64,000 nucleotides of DNA from Clostridiales bacterium (GCA_022508245.1 JAFLVO010000001.1:620001-684000), one strand, 5' to 3'; positions 35,933 to 45,073 are shown, counted from the first letter of the stretch. Made by a program: numbers and translations. Notes: generated by a model from the letters alone, not told the origin.

Positions 35933-35962
35933 AGTGTACCGCTTACCCCTCAATTTCGTCAA
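35933..35962 (-). promoter_or_regulatory. Promoter for the 1543-residue lipoprotein, with a palindrome over the -35 box
   Basis: Minus-strand TTGACG (35957-35962) and TACACT (35933-35938), 18-base spacing. The -35 box is one arm of a perfect inverted repeat GTCAA-ATGC-TTGAC (35958-35971), a candidate operator. GGAGG precedes the ATG. Confidence 0.55.
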
Positions 35963-36070
35963 ATGCTTGACAGTATTTTTTGTCGTTTCATACGGGGGCA
36001 AACGGCTTGTACACGAATGAAAGTTTGTGACTTTTTTTATTTTTTAATCAATTGTTGGACTTTGCTTTAA

Positions 36071-36104
36071 AAATGTTGTGGTCTAAAGAAAGACCACAAC
36101 ATTT
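36071..36104 (-). terminator. Terminator after the OB-fold lipoprotein gene
   Basis: Fourteen-base perfect stem AAATGTTGTGGTCT/AGACCACAACATTT with a six-base loop and following T residues. It closes the transcript that begins upstream at the RDD gene. Confidence 0.9.
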
Positions 36105-36118
36105 ATTTAGAAACTTAA

Positions 36119-37660
36119 TTAAGCGGCGAAGTAAACGACTATTTCGAATACTAATGCACGCAAATTGGAGTCAATAGTCACCACCTGTGAAGCGGACGAA
36201 AGGTTAAACGTATAAACTGTCTCGTCGGTTTTCGACAACGATTGCGCAGCAGAGCCGTTTACCGACAGTGTATCGGTTTGGTTACCAGCAGGCCAGCCTA
36301 TTGCCTTGATTTCAACCTTGGCAACAGCTTCGCTGAAAGTAAGCTTAATCTGCCCAGCAAGTGAAGACGTTCCCATTTTAAGAAGTCCACCGGCATTTTG
36401 ATAAGAACCGCCGCCTGTGCCGTTACCCGCATATACTTTGGTAACTTCAACAGCAGTAAGGGTTGTCGTGGAATTTGCAGCTTGGAATAATGCCAATGCA
36501 GTAGTAGCGGTCAATTCATCGCCCTTTGCAACGGACGCGAAATCGAATTTAACACTTGTACCTACTGCCAAAGGAGCCTTGATAGTTACCGTTACGTCCT
36601 TTTTATCGGTTACACTACCGCACGTTGCAGTTACGGTAATAACAACCGTCGCATCAGCCGAAGGAAGAGCACTTACAATAAGTTGAGAATCCGATACCGC
36701 TGCTGCTGTACCCGATTTAAGTGCCCAGCTGAATGAAACCTGCTTAACTGACGAAGCGGGAAGGTTGGTTGTACCTGCTACCGATATCTCCATCGTGCTG
36801 CTTACATTTTTAAGAGCCTCGGAAACTCTCTGACTTTCTGTCTTTATAATTTTATTCATACCGATACACGTCACATTAGTTGAACCCTGATATGTCAGTT
36901 CCGGTGAACCATTGTAGAACTGAATGCAACCCTGCAACGTTACGCGGGTGCCCCTTTCAACGTCATTTTCGCCGAGTATGTACACTTCATCGGTCTTAAG
37001 TCTGTAAACTTGGAGTGCGCCCGTGCTGTTCTTATTCATTTCTGCGGAATAAGTGTCTGCGATATAAACGTTGGTGAAATTGTTGTACTGGTCACTCCAC
37101 GAACCTTCGTCAACTACGTAGCCCCTTACGGCAACTACGGCAGCCGTCTCATTGTCTTCCGAATAATATTTATTCGTGTAACTGCCGCTAGTAAGTGATA
37201 CCGACTTGTTTTGGTCAAGAGCTGCTATTTCTGCAGTGGTGTAAATTTTGCCAAGTCCGGCGAGAGTTCTTTTAAAGTCAAAACTTGACTGGCTTTTGCC
37301 ATACTTGGCTGTAGCGGTAAGCGTGTATTCAACATCAGCTTCGCCTCTTGAAATGTAAACAGTTATCATGTTATCTTCATCCATGGGAGAGAACGTGAAA
37401 TATTCGTCAACGTTATAGCCGCTGGGCATGCTTACAGACCAGCTTACGTCACAGCTCTTCCCATCGCCGGGAGCCACGCCGGAAAGTGTAAAGCTGTTTG
37501 TGGTTTTGACATCGCTTTCATACCAAAGTCTAATTTGCTGAATCGCTTCATCAACTGCTTTGGAGTTGTCTTCATTATTATTGTTGCAGCCTGCCATAAC
37601 GCCTATAGCGCAAGTAGCACCAATAGTGAGTGCAAGCGTTGCACTGAGTAATTTTTTCAT
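36119..37660 (-). CDS. Lipoprotein with Ig-like domains, central OB fold and C-terminal beta-sandwich
   Basis: A 513-residue lipoprotein with lipobox VMAGC (Cys25). An atrophied Ig-like domain (about 35-135) is followed by an OB-fold region (about 140-270; AAVVAVRGYVVDEGSW, TRVTLQGCIQFYNG), a second Ig-like domain (about 275-365) and a C-terminal beta-sandwich (about 370-513). The OB fold is of the kind seen in YhcR-type nucleases and in the neighbouring thermonuclease and surface protein; no nuclease residues are visible. It follows the thermonuclease gene after 54 bases containing a leader repeat also found before the binding-protein gene. A role in binding nucleic acid or presenting substrate is inferred. 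Confidence 0.65.
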   Translation of the reverse strand: MKKLLSATLALTIGATCAIGVMAGCNNNNEDNSKAVDEAIQQIRLWYESDVKTTNSFTLSGVAPGDGKSCDVSWSVSMPSGYNVDEYFTFSPMDEDNMITVYISRGEADVEYTLTATAKYGKSQSSFDFKRTLAGLGKIYTTAEIAALDQNKSVSLTSGSYTNKYYSEDNETAAVVAVRGYVVDEGSWSDQYNNFTNVYIADTYSAEMNKNSTGALQVYRLKTDEVYILGENDVERGTRVTLQGCIQFYNGSPELTYQGSTNVTCIGMNKIIKTESQRVSEALKNVSSTMEISVAGTTNLPASSVKQVSFSWALKSGTAAAVSDSQLIVSALPSADATVVITVTATCGSVTDKKDVTVTIKAPLAVGTSVKFDFASVAKGDELTATTALALFQAANSTTTLTAVEVTKVYAGNGTGGGSYQNAGGLLKMGTSSLAGQIKLTFSEAVAKVEIKAIGWPAGNQTDTLSVNGSAAQSLSKTDETVYTFNLSSASQVVTIDSNLRALVFEIVVYFAA

Positions 37661-37679
37661 TTGGGTCTCCTTTTTAATT

Positions 37680-37703
37680 TATTTTGTTTATAATTAAAAC
37701 CTT
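37680..37703 (-). repeat. Leader repeat copy 2, upstream of the OB-fold lipoprotein
   Basis: A 24-base element that matches the copy at 40613-40636 at 23 of 24 positions. On the minus strand it reads AAGGTTTTAATTA then AAACAAAATA, with a near-palindromic core, and is followed by an A-rich spacer and AGGAGA. Confidence 0.6.
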
Positions 37704-37714
37704 AATTTAATTGC

Positions 37715-39145
37715 TCAATCAGGCAATACCGTCAAATACTCAACTAAGAAGCACTTGATCTGATATACAGGGCCGTTATAGCTGTCGTCATAGTACTCGA
37801 CTATACCTTTGACAGCAATTTTTCTGTCGATATATCTGTCTGCAGTAATCAATTCGCCGTCTTCCTTGAATACGGTCGTACGGACTTGTATTTCAGAACC
37901 GTCGTCCGCTCTGCAGTAAAGCGTCATTGCGCCGTAGCTTGAAGAGTCTTCATTTTTCGTAGTGTAACTATCGTAAACGGTGAGATTGGTGAAACTTATG
38001 GAAGTATTTACAACCGCTTCTTGATAAGTCTTGCTGACGGTAACAATTAAATCGTCGTCTTCCGCACTCGCCTTTTTATTTACTTCCACACTGACATTTT
38101 TTGCGGTGGATGTGTAAACTGCGGGATCAACTTCCTGGAAAGCGTCATCAAGTCCTACCTTATCTATCACCTTGCAGTTTAAGGGATCGTTTTCGTTGAA
38201 CAAATTAATTTCCTTAATATCGGTTATCTGATAGCCCGATACTATGTCGGAGTAAATGAGTATTCCGACAACGCTTACACGATTGCCTACAACAAGCACA
38301 TCTTTAAGTACCATTTGTCCCGTATTGTTGAAGTGGAATACAGCGATACCTACAGTAAGCTTGCCGTAGTTAGGAACATCGAAAGTATCTTCTAAATAAG
38401 CCGAATTGTTGAAGTCGGCAACTACCGTGCCTTCCACTCTTATTCTCTTATTTACATACTTTTCAGGATTGAAACGAAGATCCAATAAATCGGTGGTTAC
38501 GGCTTCACCGTATGCGTAATCGGGATCTTTTGTGCTGGAGAATACGTACAGCTCTTCTTCTTCAGCTAAAGTGATTGCCTGACGGGCGTATTTTCCGTAG
38601 CGATTTTCGTCAACCGACGAACCGTATGCAAGCCCTGCGCGCAAAATCTCGATATTGAGATTTACAAACTCGGTCTTACCTTCGGGAATATACCAAACCC
38701 AGAGAAGATATCTGCCGTTGGAGTCGAAGTTCCAATTTTCGTCGTCCGACTCAATGATGATAGCTTCCGCTTTTTCAAGCTTTGAATGGGTAAAATTGGA
38801 AGCGGCTTTGCCCCAAGGTTCAATCTGCCCCGTTGATTCGGGGGTGTTGATTGCAAGATATCTCGCCTTTGCATAACCCTTGGAATCAGAAGGGGCAGAA
38901 GCGCTCCAGAAGTCGGAAGAATTGTTGCAATTAGGATAGTTATGCTTTGAAATGGGATTAAAGTGAGTCGTGTCGCCGTCTATAAAAAGACGAACCTCTA
39001 CTTCCTGTTTCTTGGTTCCGTTATAAAAATCAAGCGTCAAGGGGGGAAGTGACTTGTCCGTGTCACAGGCGGTGAATGCAAACAGCGGCGCTGCCATCAC
39101 TGCGACACAGAGAAAAGTTACTAATATTTTAATAAGTTTTTTCAT
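37715..39145 (-). CDS. Secreted lipoprotein thermonuclease (SNase) with OB-fold C-terminus, YhcR-like
   Basis: A 476-residue lipoprotein (lipobox FTAC, Cys27). The SNase domain (about 45-215) has all key residues: DGDT (56-59) for calcium, Arg95 in RYLAINTPES with Glu103, and Arg145 in DSNGRYL. It should cut both DNA and RNA to short 3'-phosphate products. The C-terminal half holds two OB-fold regions (about 225-330 and 375-476; RIRVEGTVVADFNN, VSVVGILIYSD). In Bacillus YhcR, SNase and OB folds are fused to a 5'-nucleotidase; here the 5'-nucleotidase is a separate lipoprotein 11 kb away. The start is two bases after the binding-protein gene, so nuclease and importer are made together. Confidence 0.9.
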   Translation of the reverse strand: MKKLIKILVTFLCVAVMAAPLFAFTACDTDKSLPPLTLDFYNGTKKQEVEVRLFIDGDTTHFNPISKHNYPNCNNSSDFWSASAPSDSKGYAKARYLAINTPESTGQIEPWGKAASNFTHSKLEKAEAIIIESDDENWNFDSNGRYLLWVWYIPEGKTEFVNLNIEILRAGLAYGSSVDENRYGKYARQAITLAEEEELYVFSSTKDPDYAYGEAVTTDLLDLRFNPEKYVNKRIRVEGTVVADFNNSAYLEDTFDVPNYGKLTVGIAVFHFNNTGQMVLKDVLVVGNRVSVVGILIYSDIVSGYQITDIKEINLFNENDPLNCKVIDKVGLDDAFQEVDPAVYTSTAKNVSVEVNKKASAEDDDLIVTVSKTYQEAVVNTSISFTNLTVYDSYTTKNEDSSSYGAMTLYCRADDGSEIQVRTTVFKEDGELITADRYIDRKIAVKGIVEYYDDSYNGPVYQIKCFLVEYLTVLPD

Positions 39146-39147
39146 AA

Positions 39148-40587
39148 TTAGTTACCTGCGAAGTATCTGCACTCCGTCAATGCGTCCGTAAAGGCTTTAT
39201 TGATATCGCCGGACGGCAATGCCGTTTTCATAAGAAGCTCTACCTGTTCACGCGCCTTGGAAGAACCTACGAATGCAGGAGATGTATAGAATGCTCCTTC
39301 ATCAACCAGCCTCTTACACTCTGCCGCTGTCCTTGCAATTAACGTGTTTGATGCAAGGAATGTCTGATATGCCTGAGTATTGAAAACGGCTTTAGTTACG
39401 GGGATATAGCCGGAGACTATAGAATAGTTACCTTGGAATTCAATGTCGGTTGTCAGGAACTTTACAAGCAACCAGCTTGCAATAACCTTCTGAGGGTTGT
39501 TGTCCTTGAAGATACAAACCGAAGGTCCCTGCAAAATAGACTTGGAATTGGAAGGATCTTTCTGCGGAACGCGTGCAACGCCCACTTCGAAATCGAAGAT
39601 ACCGTTGGTACCGCTGCCCTGCTGATATGCTGCGCCACCCGTCGATCCGATTGACATAAAGCAATTCTGCGCTTTGAAATAATTGGAACCGTATTCGTCG
39701 CCGTTGGTTGCCTGCGTTAAAAAGTAGCCTTTCTTATACCATTCGTGCAGCGTTGAAACGAAATCACGATTATCCTTATTGTCGAAAAGGAAATGCTTGC
39801 CCGTCTCAACAGAAGTGTAAGGCGACCCCAGTTGTTGACACATCGTGATAAACCAGTTTGCGTCGCTGTCGTAATAGAAAGGATATTTCGTCTTATCGCC
39901 GTCAAGAATTTCAATAATCTGTTCGCAAACGGTTTCCATTTCGTCCCAGGTCGTGGGAACTGTAAGATTATTCGTATCAAAGAAGGTCTTGTTATAGTAC
40001 ATAACTTCGGTTGACTTTGCAAACGGAAGCGTGTAGGTGTGTCCGTCTTCATAAACCGAGCCTTCATCAAAGAACTCTTTGATATAACCCGTTTCACTCT
40101 CCGGATCCACCTGTTCCAAAGTAAGTCCCAACGGTTCGGTTTCGCCCTTTGCATTGGTTACCTTAATATCTTCGTATTTGCTTCCGGGAAGGAAGAACTC
40201 GTCAAGAGCAACTACTGCGCCTGAACGGTTGTACTGCGCAATGTGGTCGGAATAGCAGAAAGCAATGTTGGGTTGCTTATTCGACGTGAGTTGTGTGCCG
40301 ATTCTCTTATTCAGTTCGTCATAATTTTGCTTGCTGGTGTCAAGGGTGACGGTGATGTTGGGATAGAGTTCGTTGAAACGAACGAGTGCATCTTCAATTT
40401 TACCCCTAAGCGTCTGTCCCGAAGTTGCGGCAAAAGTTATGCTTACCTTGCTGCCGTCATAGCCCCCTTCAGGCATCTCGAAATCGGCTATTTTAGCCGG
40501 TCCGCAGCCCGTAGAGAAGCAAATACTTGCCGCCATTGCACACGCCATTACGCTTGATACAATAACTGAACCGAATTTTTTCTTCAT
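39148..40587 (-). CDS. ABC importer extracellular solute-binding lipoprotein (family 1)
   Basis: A 479-residue lipoprotein with lipobox FSTGC (Cys28) and the family 1 binding-protein fold (AALDEFF-like and TVPTTWDEMETVC). Family 1 proteins usually bind sugars or oligosaccharides. It is the last of four transporter genes and is followed after two bases by the thermonuclease gene. That linkage suggests nucleosides, nucleotides or short oligonucleotides as ligand, but no ligand residue can be read from sequence. An AAGGAGA site and a shared leader repeat precede it. Confidence 0.88.
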   Translation of the reverse strand: MKKKFGSVIVSSVMACAMAASICFSTGCGPAKIADFEMPEGGYDGSKVSITFAATSGQTLRGKIEDALVRFNELYPNITVTLDTSKQNYDELNKRIGTQLTSNKQPNIAFCYSDHIAQYNRSGAVVALDEFFLPGSKYEDIKVTNAKGETEPLGLTLEQVDPESETGYIKEFFDEGSVYEDGHTYTLPFAKSTEVMYYNKTFFDTNNLTVPTTWDEMETVCEQIIEILDGDKTKYPFYYDSDANWFITMCQQLGSPYTSVETGKHFLFDNKDNRDFVSTLHEWYKKGYFLTQATNGDEYGSNYFKAQNCFMSIGSTGGAAYQQGSGTNGIFDFEVGVARVPQKDPSNSKSILQGPSVCIFKDNNPQKVIASWLLVKFLTTDIEFQGNYSIVSGYIPVTKAVFNTQAYQTFLASNTLIARTAAECKRLVDEGAFYTSPAFVGSSKAREQVELLMKTALPSGDINKAFTDALTECRYFAGN

Positions 40588-40612
40588 TCTGTTTCTCCTT
40601 TTAAATTTTTTA

Positions 40613-40636
40613 TATTTTGTTTTTAATTAAAACCTT
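40613..40636 (-). repeat. Leader repeat copy 1, upstream of the binding-protein gene
   Basis: A 24-base element with 23 of 24 bases shared with 37680-37703. It contains the palindrome TTTTAATTAAAA (40621-40632). Both copies lie about 30 bases before an AAGGAGA site in front of a lipoprotein gene, so an RNA stability element, operator or internal promoter part is possible. Confidence 0.6.
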
Positions 40637-40641
40637 GTTCA

Positions 40642-41604
40642 TTAACCTTTTGTTCCGCTCCTTGAAACGCCACGAATAATATATTTGCGGAATAACAGGA
40701 ATACGATAAGTAGAGGAACGGTTGCAATTACTACTGCCGCCATCTGTACGGGGTAGTCTATAGCCCCCACTTCTCCCCATGGAGCGTTTCTTAACGCAAC
40801 CGTCATAAGCTCTAACGGGGCCTCAGACGTAGCTAAAATTAAGTCGGGCCAGATATAGGTGTTCCATGCGCCCATCATCTTCAAAATCGTAATGGAAATC
40901 AGCGTTGGTGCAGCAAGTGGAACCATCACCTTCCAAAGGTACTTAAAGTCGCTCGTGCCGTCTACCTTTGCCGCAAGATACAGTTCATTCGGTATCTGCA
41001 TAAAGTTCTGCCTTAAAAGGTAGATATAGAATATGCTGACTAAAAAGGGAATAACGAGTGCCGAAAAAGTTCCCACTGCAGAATCCGCCCACTTGAAATT
41101 ATTTACGACGGTAATATAGTTGGTAATAGTGAAAAGCTCACCGGGGATCATCATCGTTGCAAGCATTGCTGCAAACAACACGTTTTTACCTTTGAAGTTG
41201 AAACGTGCAAACGCGTACGCCGAAAGAATTGTTATAATCAGCGAGAGTATAGTTGAAACAACGCCGACTAAGACAGTGTTTAAAAATACTCTGCCAAAAT
41301 CGATTTTATTGAATGCTTCTATATATGTTGCAAATCTAAGCCCCATCGTCGGCCAGAACGTGGGAACGGTCAAGTCGTACTCTTCTTTCGTCTTTACGGA
41401 CGACATAAGCATCCAGTAGAACGGGAACAGAACTATTACCGCCATTACAGTGAGGAAAAGATACAGAGCAATCTGAGAAATAATTTTAATTGCAAGCTGC
41501 TTTTTGGAGACGGCTTCAACGTCTCTTTCCGCCATCATTTTGGGCGTTTTCACTTCTTCGGGCTGTTCGGTTTTAACTTCATTTTCGTTAATACTATCAG
41601 TCAT
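40642..41604 (-). CDS. ABC importer permease, MalG-like (CUT1)
   Basis: A 320-residue membrane protein with a charged cytoplasmic N-terminus of about 45 residues, six predicted membrane segments and the EAA loop YLAAKVDGTSDFKYLWKVM that contacts the ATPase. It ends in the permease C-terminus typical of MalG. It lies 12 bases after the MalF-like gene. Confidence 0.93.
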   Translation of the reverse strand: MTDSINENEVKTEQPEEVKTPKMMAERDVEAVSKKQLAIKIISQIALYLFLTVMAVIVLFPFYWMLMSSVKTKEEYDLTVPTFWPTMGLRFATYIEAFNKIDFGRVFLNTVLVGVVSTILSLIITILSAYAFARFNFKGKNVLFAAMLATMMIPGELFTITNYITVVNNFKWADSAVGTFSALVIPFLVSIFYIYLLRQNFMQIPNELYLAAKVDGTSDFKYLWKVMVPLAAPTLISITILKMMGAWNTYIWPDLILATSEAPLELMTVALRNAPWGEVGAIDYPVQMAAVVIATVPLLIVFLLFRKYIIRGVSRSGTKG

Positions 41605-41616
41605 GACCTCCCCCCT

Positions 41617-42555
41617 TTAATAGTGTACCTTCTTCTTGCTTACGTACATATTTACCATCGTTACGGCAAATATGATTGCAAACAGAATGAGTGCTGCCGC
41701 ACTTGCTCGACCTTGGTTACTCGAGTTTCCTGCGATATTTTGGTAAATAAATCCGACTATGGTGTCCACATCGTGATTATTTGCTCCCATACTATCGCCG
41801 AATACGCCGAGAATGCTTGAATATTCCTTAAATCCGCCGATAAAGCCGGTAATTACTACGTATGCAATCATCGGGGAGAGCATAGGAACGGTTATGCGCC
41901 AGAATGTGCGCCATTTTGACGTTCCGTCCACCTTAGCCGCTTCATAGTACTGCTTGTTTACGCCTTGAAGCCCACCTAATAGAATTAGAATTTTAAACGG
42001 AAGAGCGTTCCAAACAATATATATCGTCATAACTGCTATTTGCGCAGAGTAAGGCGCGTTGAGGTTTATCCAGTTGACGGGCGATATACCAAACGCCTGC
42101 AAAATAGTATTCATAAGACCGATCGACACATATTCTCCACCGCCTGCCAACGGGTTAAGCATTGCAAACATTGCAGCAAATACCATGCCGATTGCAATCG
42201 AATTAGTAACATAAGGCAGGAAGAATATCGTCTGAAAAATCTTTTTGACAAACTTTATTGAATTAAGCAGAACTGCAATGACAAGCGCAAGCAACGTAGA
42301 GATGGGAACGGTCAGCACCGTGAGGAGCATCGTCGTACCCAAACGATTTGTAAATGTGGGATATTCAATTACTTTCTTAAAGTTACTAAAACCAAAACTG
42401 AATGCCATCCCGCCCATCTCGTCGTCCAAGTTGTAGCCTTCCAGCATTGCCATTCTTATCGTGTTTATTATCGGCCAAACAGTGAAAATAGCAAGCAGCA
42501 CAATGGCGGGCAACAGATACAGCCATGCCGTCCACTGATTTCTCTTTTTATCCAT
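41617..42555 (-). CDS. ABC importer permease, MalF-like (CUT1)
   Basis: A 312-residue membrane protein with six predicted membrane segments and the EAA loop YEAAKVDGTSKWRTFWRIT. With the MalG-like protein it forms the pore. It starts three bases after the ATPase gene. Confidence 0.93.
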   Translation of the reverse strand: MDKKRNQWTAWLYLLPAIVLLAIFTVWPIINTIRMAMLEGYNLDDEMGGMAFSFGFSNFKKVIEYPTFTNRLGTTMLLTVLTVPISTLLALVIAVLLNSIKFVKKIFQTIFFLPYVTNSIAIGMVFAAMFAMLNPLAGGGEYVSIGLMNTILQAFGISPVNWINLNAPYSAQIAVMTIYIVWNALPFKILILLGGLQGVNKQYYEAAKVDGTSKWRTFWRITVPMLSPMIAYVVITGFIGGFKEYSSILGVFGDSMGANNHDVDTIVGFIYQNIAGNSSNQGRASAAALILFAIIFAVTMVNMYVSKKKVHY

Positions 42556-42558
42556 AAA

Positions 42559-44169
42559 TTAGCCCTCGCTATCAATTTTTTTAACTTCATTGGGCTTTTT
42601 AGCCGTTGTACTCGTTATATTTACAGAAGTTGCATTAGCTGTTGTAGATTTTATTTTTGAGCTATTGTTACTTGATTTTTTAGCGACCACAGTAACCGTA
42701 GTTTTTTTCTTTACTGTAGGCTTACTATTTGCGGAATCTTTAGGCGACGCATTAACTTCATCGACTGGAAATGCTTCGTTCTTTTCATCTGCTGCAGCGG
42801 GTTCTTCTTTGGGAGCCTCATCCTTTTCTTCGGCGGTAGAAGTTTTAACTTCATCAACTGCAGGAACAGGAGCCTCGTCCTTAATCTCTGCATCCTTTTT
42901 CTTCTTAGAAAAAAGCCCCTTAATCTTATCAATTACTCCTTTTTTCTCTTCGACTTCGAACTCTTTATGCACATCGTCAGCCTCTCTGGGAAGAGATCCG
43001 TGATGGGTAACGTAAGACTGTCCCTCTTCCTCCATCTCTGCGACCATTGCTTCATGAGCTTTAAGCTGCTCACCAAAGTATACGCGGGATTCCGTTTCTT
43101 TATTGAAAATAAATACTTTGTTTTCTTTTAAGTTGAATTTAACCGTATTGCCAGAGATATTGGACATTTCTTCTGAAGCAATTATCGAACGGACGACGGG
43201 ATTTAACGAATTTGAATTTGTGGACACTACGGAAACATCCCTGCCCATAACGTCAATACCTGATATAGAGCAAGTCAGCTTGCCGGTCTTGTCTATCACA
43301 AACCCCTCGGGACGAATGCCAACGTAAACTTCCTGATCTTCGACACCATTCGTATCAAGCACCTGCTCGTCGCCTATATACAGCTTGCCGTTTTCAACTT
43401 TGCCAGAGAACAGGTTAATTGGCGGTGTACCAAGGAATTTTGCAACGAAAAGATTTGCAGGGTCATCGTAAACCCACTGCGGCTTACCCGTCTGCATTAT
43501 TACGCCCAACTTCATAACTACTATATAATCGGAAATAGACATCGCCTCTTCCTGATCGTGAGTTACGAAAATAGTCGTTATCTGCGTATCTCTCTGTATT
43601 CTTCTTATCTCTTCACGGGTCTGCAAACGCAAACGGGCGTCAAGATTAGAAAGAGGCTCGTCCAATAGAAGGATGCGCGGCATTTTTACAAGTGCACGGG
43701 CGATTGCCACACGTTGCTGTTGCCCGCCTGAAAGTTCGGCAGGTTTGCGGTTCATATACTCGTCTATTTGAACGAGTTTAGCAACCTCGTGGGCACGTTT
43801 AAGCATTTCCTCCTTGGAGAGCCTATTTTCACCTTTTAAATTCTGTAAAGGGAATAAAATATTCTGTTGTACCGTCAAGTGCGGGTAAAGCGCATAATTC
43901 TGGAACACCAAACCAATGCCTCTATTCTCCGGCGTAAGTTTCGTGACATCATCGTCGCCGAAGAAAATTTTACCGCTTGTAGGTGATTGCAATCCGCTGA
44001 TCATATACAGCGTGGTGCTTTTACCACAGCCAGAAGGGCCTAAAAGACCGACGAGCTTGCCGTCAGGGATTTCCAAATTGAAATCGTTTACGGCAATTAC
44101 CTCGGCCCCTTTATCCTTTTTGTTGCGGCTTGGAAAGATTTTCGTAAGGTTTTGTAATAAAACTTTCAT
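42559..44169 (-). CDS. ABC importer ATPase (MalK/MsmX-like) with an unusual 126-residue disordered tail
   Basis: A 536-residue protein. Walker A GPSGCGKST (44-52), LSGGQ signature (146-150), Walker B ILLLDEP (166-172) and FVTHDQEEA are intact. A C-terminal TOBE-type regulatory domain runs to about 390. Residues 411-536 are an extra tail: VIDKIKGLFSKKKKD, an acidic Glu/Ala/Pro-rich stretch, then a Lys/Ser/Thr-rich end. Sugar importers of this class often share one ATPase encoded elsewhere, so a dedicated ATPase here is notable. The tail is absent from typical MalK/MsmX and its job is unknown. Confidence 0.92.
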   Translation of the reverse strand: MKVLLQNLTKIFPSRNKKDKGAEVIAVNDFNLEIPDGKLVGLLGPSGCGKSTTLYMISGLQSPTSGKIFFGDDDVTKLTPENRGIGLVFQNYALYPHLTVQQNILFPLQNLKGENRLSKEEMLKRAHEVAKLVQIDEYMNRKPAELSGGQQQRVAIARALVKMPRILLLDEPLSNLDARLRLQTREEIRRIQRDTQITTIFVTHDQEEAMSISDYIVVMKLGVIMQTGKPQWVYDDPANLFVAKFLGTPPINLFSGKVENGKLYIGDEQVLDTNGVEDQEVYVGIRPEGFVIDKTGKLTCSISGIDVMGRDVSVVSTNSNSLNPVVRSIIASEEMSNISGNTVKFNLKENKVFIFNKETESRVYFGEQLKAHEAMVAEMEEEGQSYVTHHGSLPREADDVHKEFEVEEKKGVIDKIKGLFSKKKKDAEIKDEAPVPAVDEVKTSTAEEKDEAPKEEPAAADEKNEAFPVDEVNASPKDSANSKPTVKKKTTVTVVAKKSSNNSSKIKSTTANATSVNITSTTAKKPNEVKKIDSEG

Positions 44170-44218
44170 AACTCTTCCTTTGTTGTTATATGATAAATTG
44201 TGTTGTTAACTTTTTATT

Positions 44219-45073
44219 TTAAATAAACCCTTTGTAATTTGCCTTATTTTCAGCAAGTTCTTCTTCCGATTTAAATATCATCTGAAGACTCTTATCTGCC
44301 GCTACCGTTACTGCAATCACATCGTGAATAGGTGTACTATTTTTCGTCACAATGAATAAAATTAAGTTTAAAAGTGTAATTGCAGCTAACAATATAATTG
44401 CAAGCACCCCTATCCCACCGAACAAGAACAGGAATACAAGCAAAATAGGAAACATCGTCTCAATTGCATATTTTCCGATTAAGGTTCTTGCAAAGAGAGA
44501 TATGTTGGTAATCTTTACACAGTTTGGTCGAACAAGGCAGATACCGAAAACTTTTTTACCAACCGTCTGACCATTTTTGAGTATTATCGGTATAATAAAT
44601 TCAAGTATCAAATAAGCAAGTAAAATACCTACGGAAACAATAGTAAACAGCAGAGAATAAAGATACTCGTACTGTGCGTTGACCACTAGAATCGTAGGCA
44701 ATTTTTGATATATGGCCGAAATTTCTTCCATACGGTCGGACTTATGTTCATCTTTGGCAAGAGCATTAATCACTTCATCGATGGATGCGCTTATAATAAC
44801 CCCATCCTCATCAACTTTGGTAATTGTGTAACTTTCGCCGTCGTCTCCTTCTACGTAGGTAAAACCGTAATAATCGGCCACTTCCTGGATATAATCCTTT
44901 CGAAACTTATCCCATTGATTGTAATAATCACGAGCCTTTGCCTCTTGCGCGCTGTAATTACAAATGAGCGAGATCAAGAACATAAATCCAGTTGCGAGCA
45001 CTGCAAGTAGAATTGCGTCAAGAAGTAAGGCAGAAGCTCTTTTAACTAAACCTATTTTTTTGAGTTCAAACAT
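44219..45073 (-). CDS. RDD family membrane protein
   Basis: About 284 residues with RDD-type features (VKRASALLLDAILL and NGQTVGKKVFGICLV) and about four to five membrane segments. A soluble extracytoplasmic or cytoplasmic loop of about 90 residues lies between the first two. RDD proteins are linked to transport or ion exchange, with no firm function. ATG 45073 is favoured over a GTG at 45082, because AGGAG lies 8 bases before the ATG. It is the first gene from the promoter at 45.1 kb, directly ahead of the ABC importer. Confidence 0.75.
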   Translation of the reverse strand: MFELKKIGLVKRASALLLDAILLAVLATGFMFLISLICNYSAQEAKARDYYNQWDKFRKDYIQEVADYYGFTYVEGDDGESYTITKVDEDGVIISASIDEVINALAKDEHKSDRMEEISAIYQKLPTILVVNAQYEYLYSLLFTIVSVGILLAYLILEFIIPIILKNGQTVGKKVFGICLVRPNCVKITNISLFARTLIGKYAIETMFPILLVFLFLFGGIGVLAIILLAAITLLNLILFIVTKNSTPIHDVIAVTVAADKSLQMIFKSEEELAENKANYKGFI

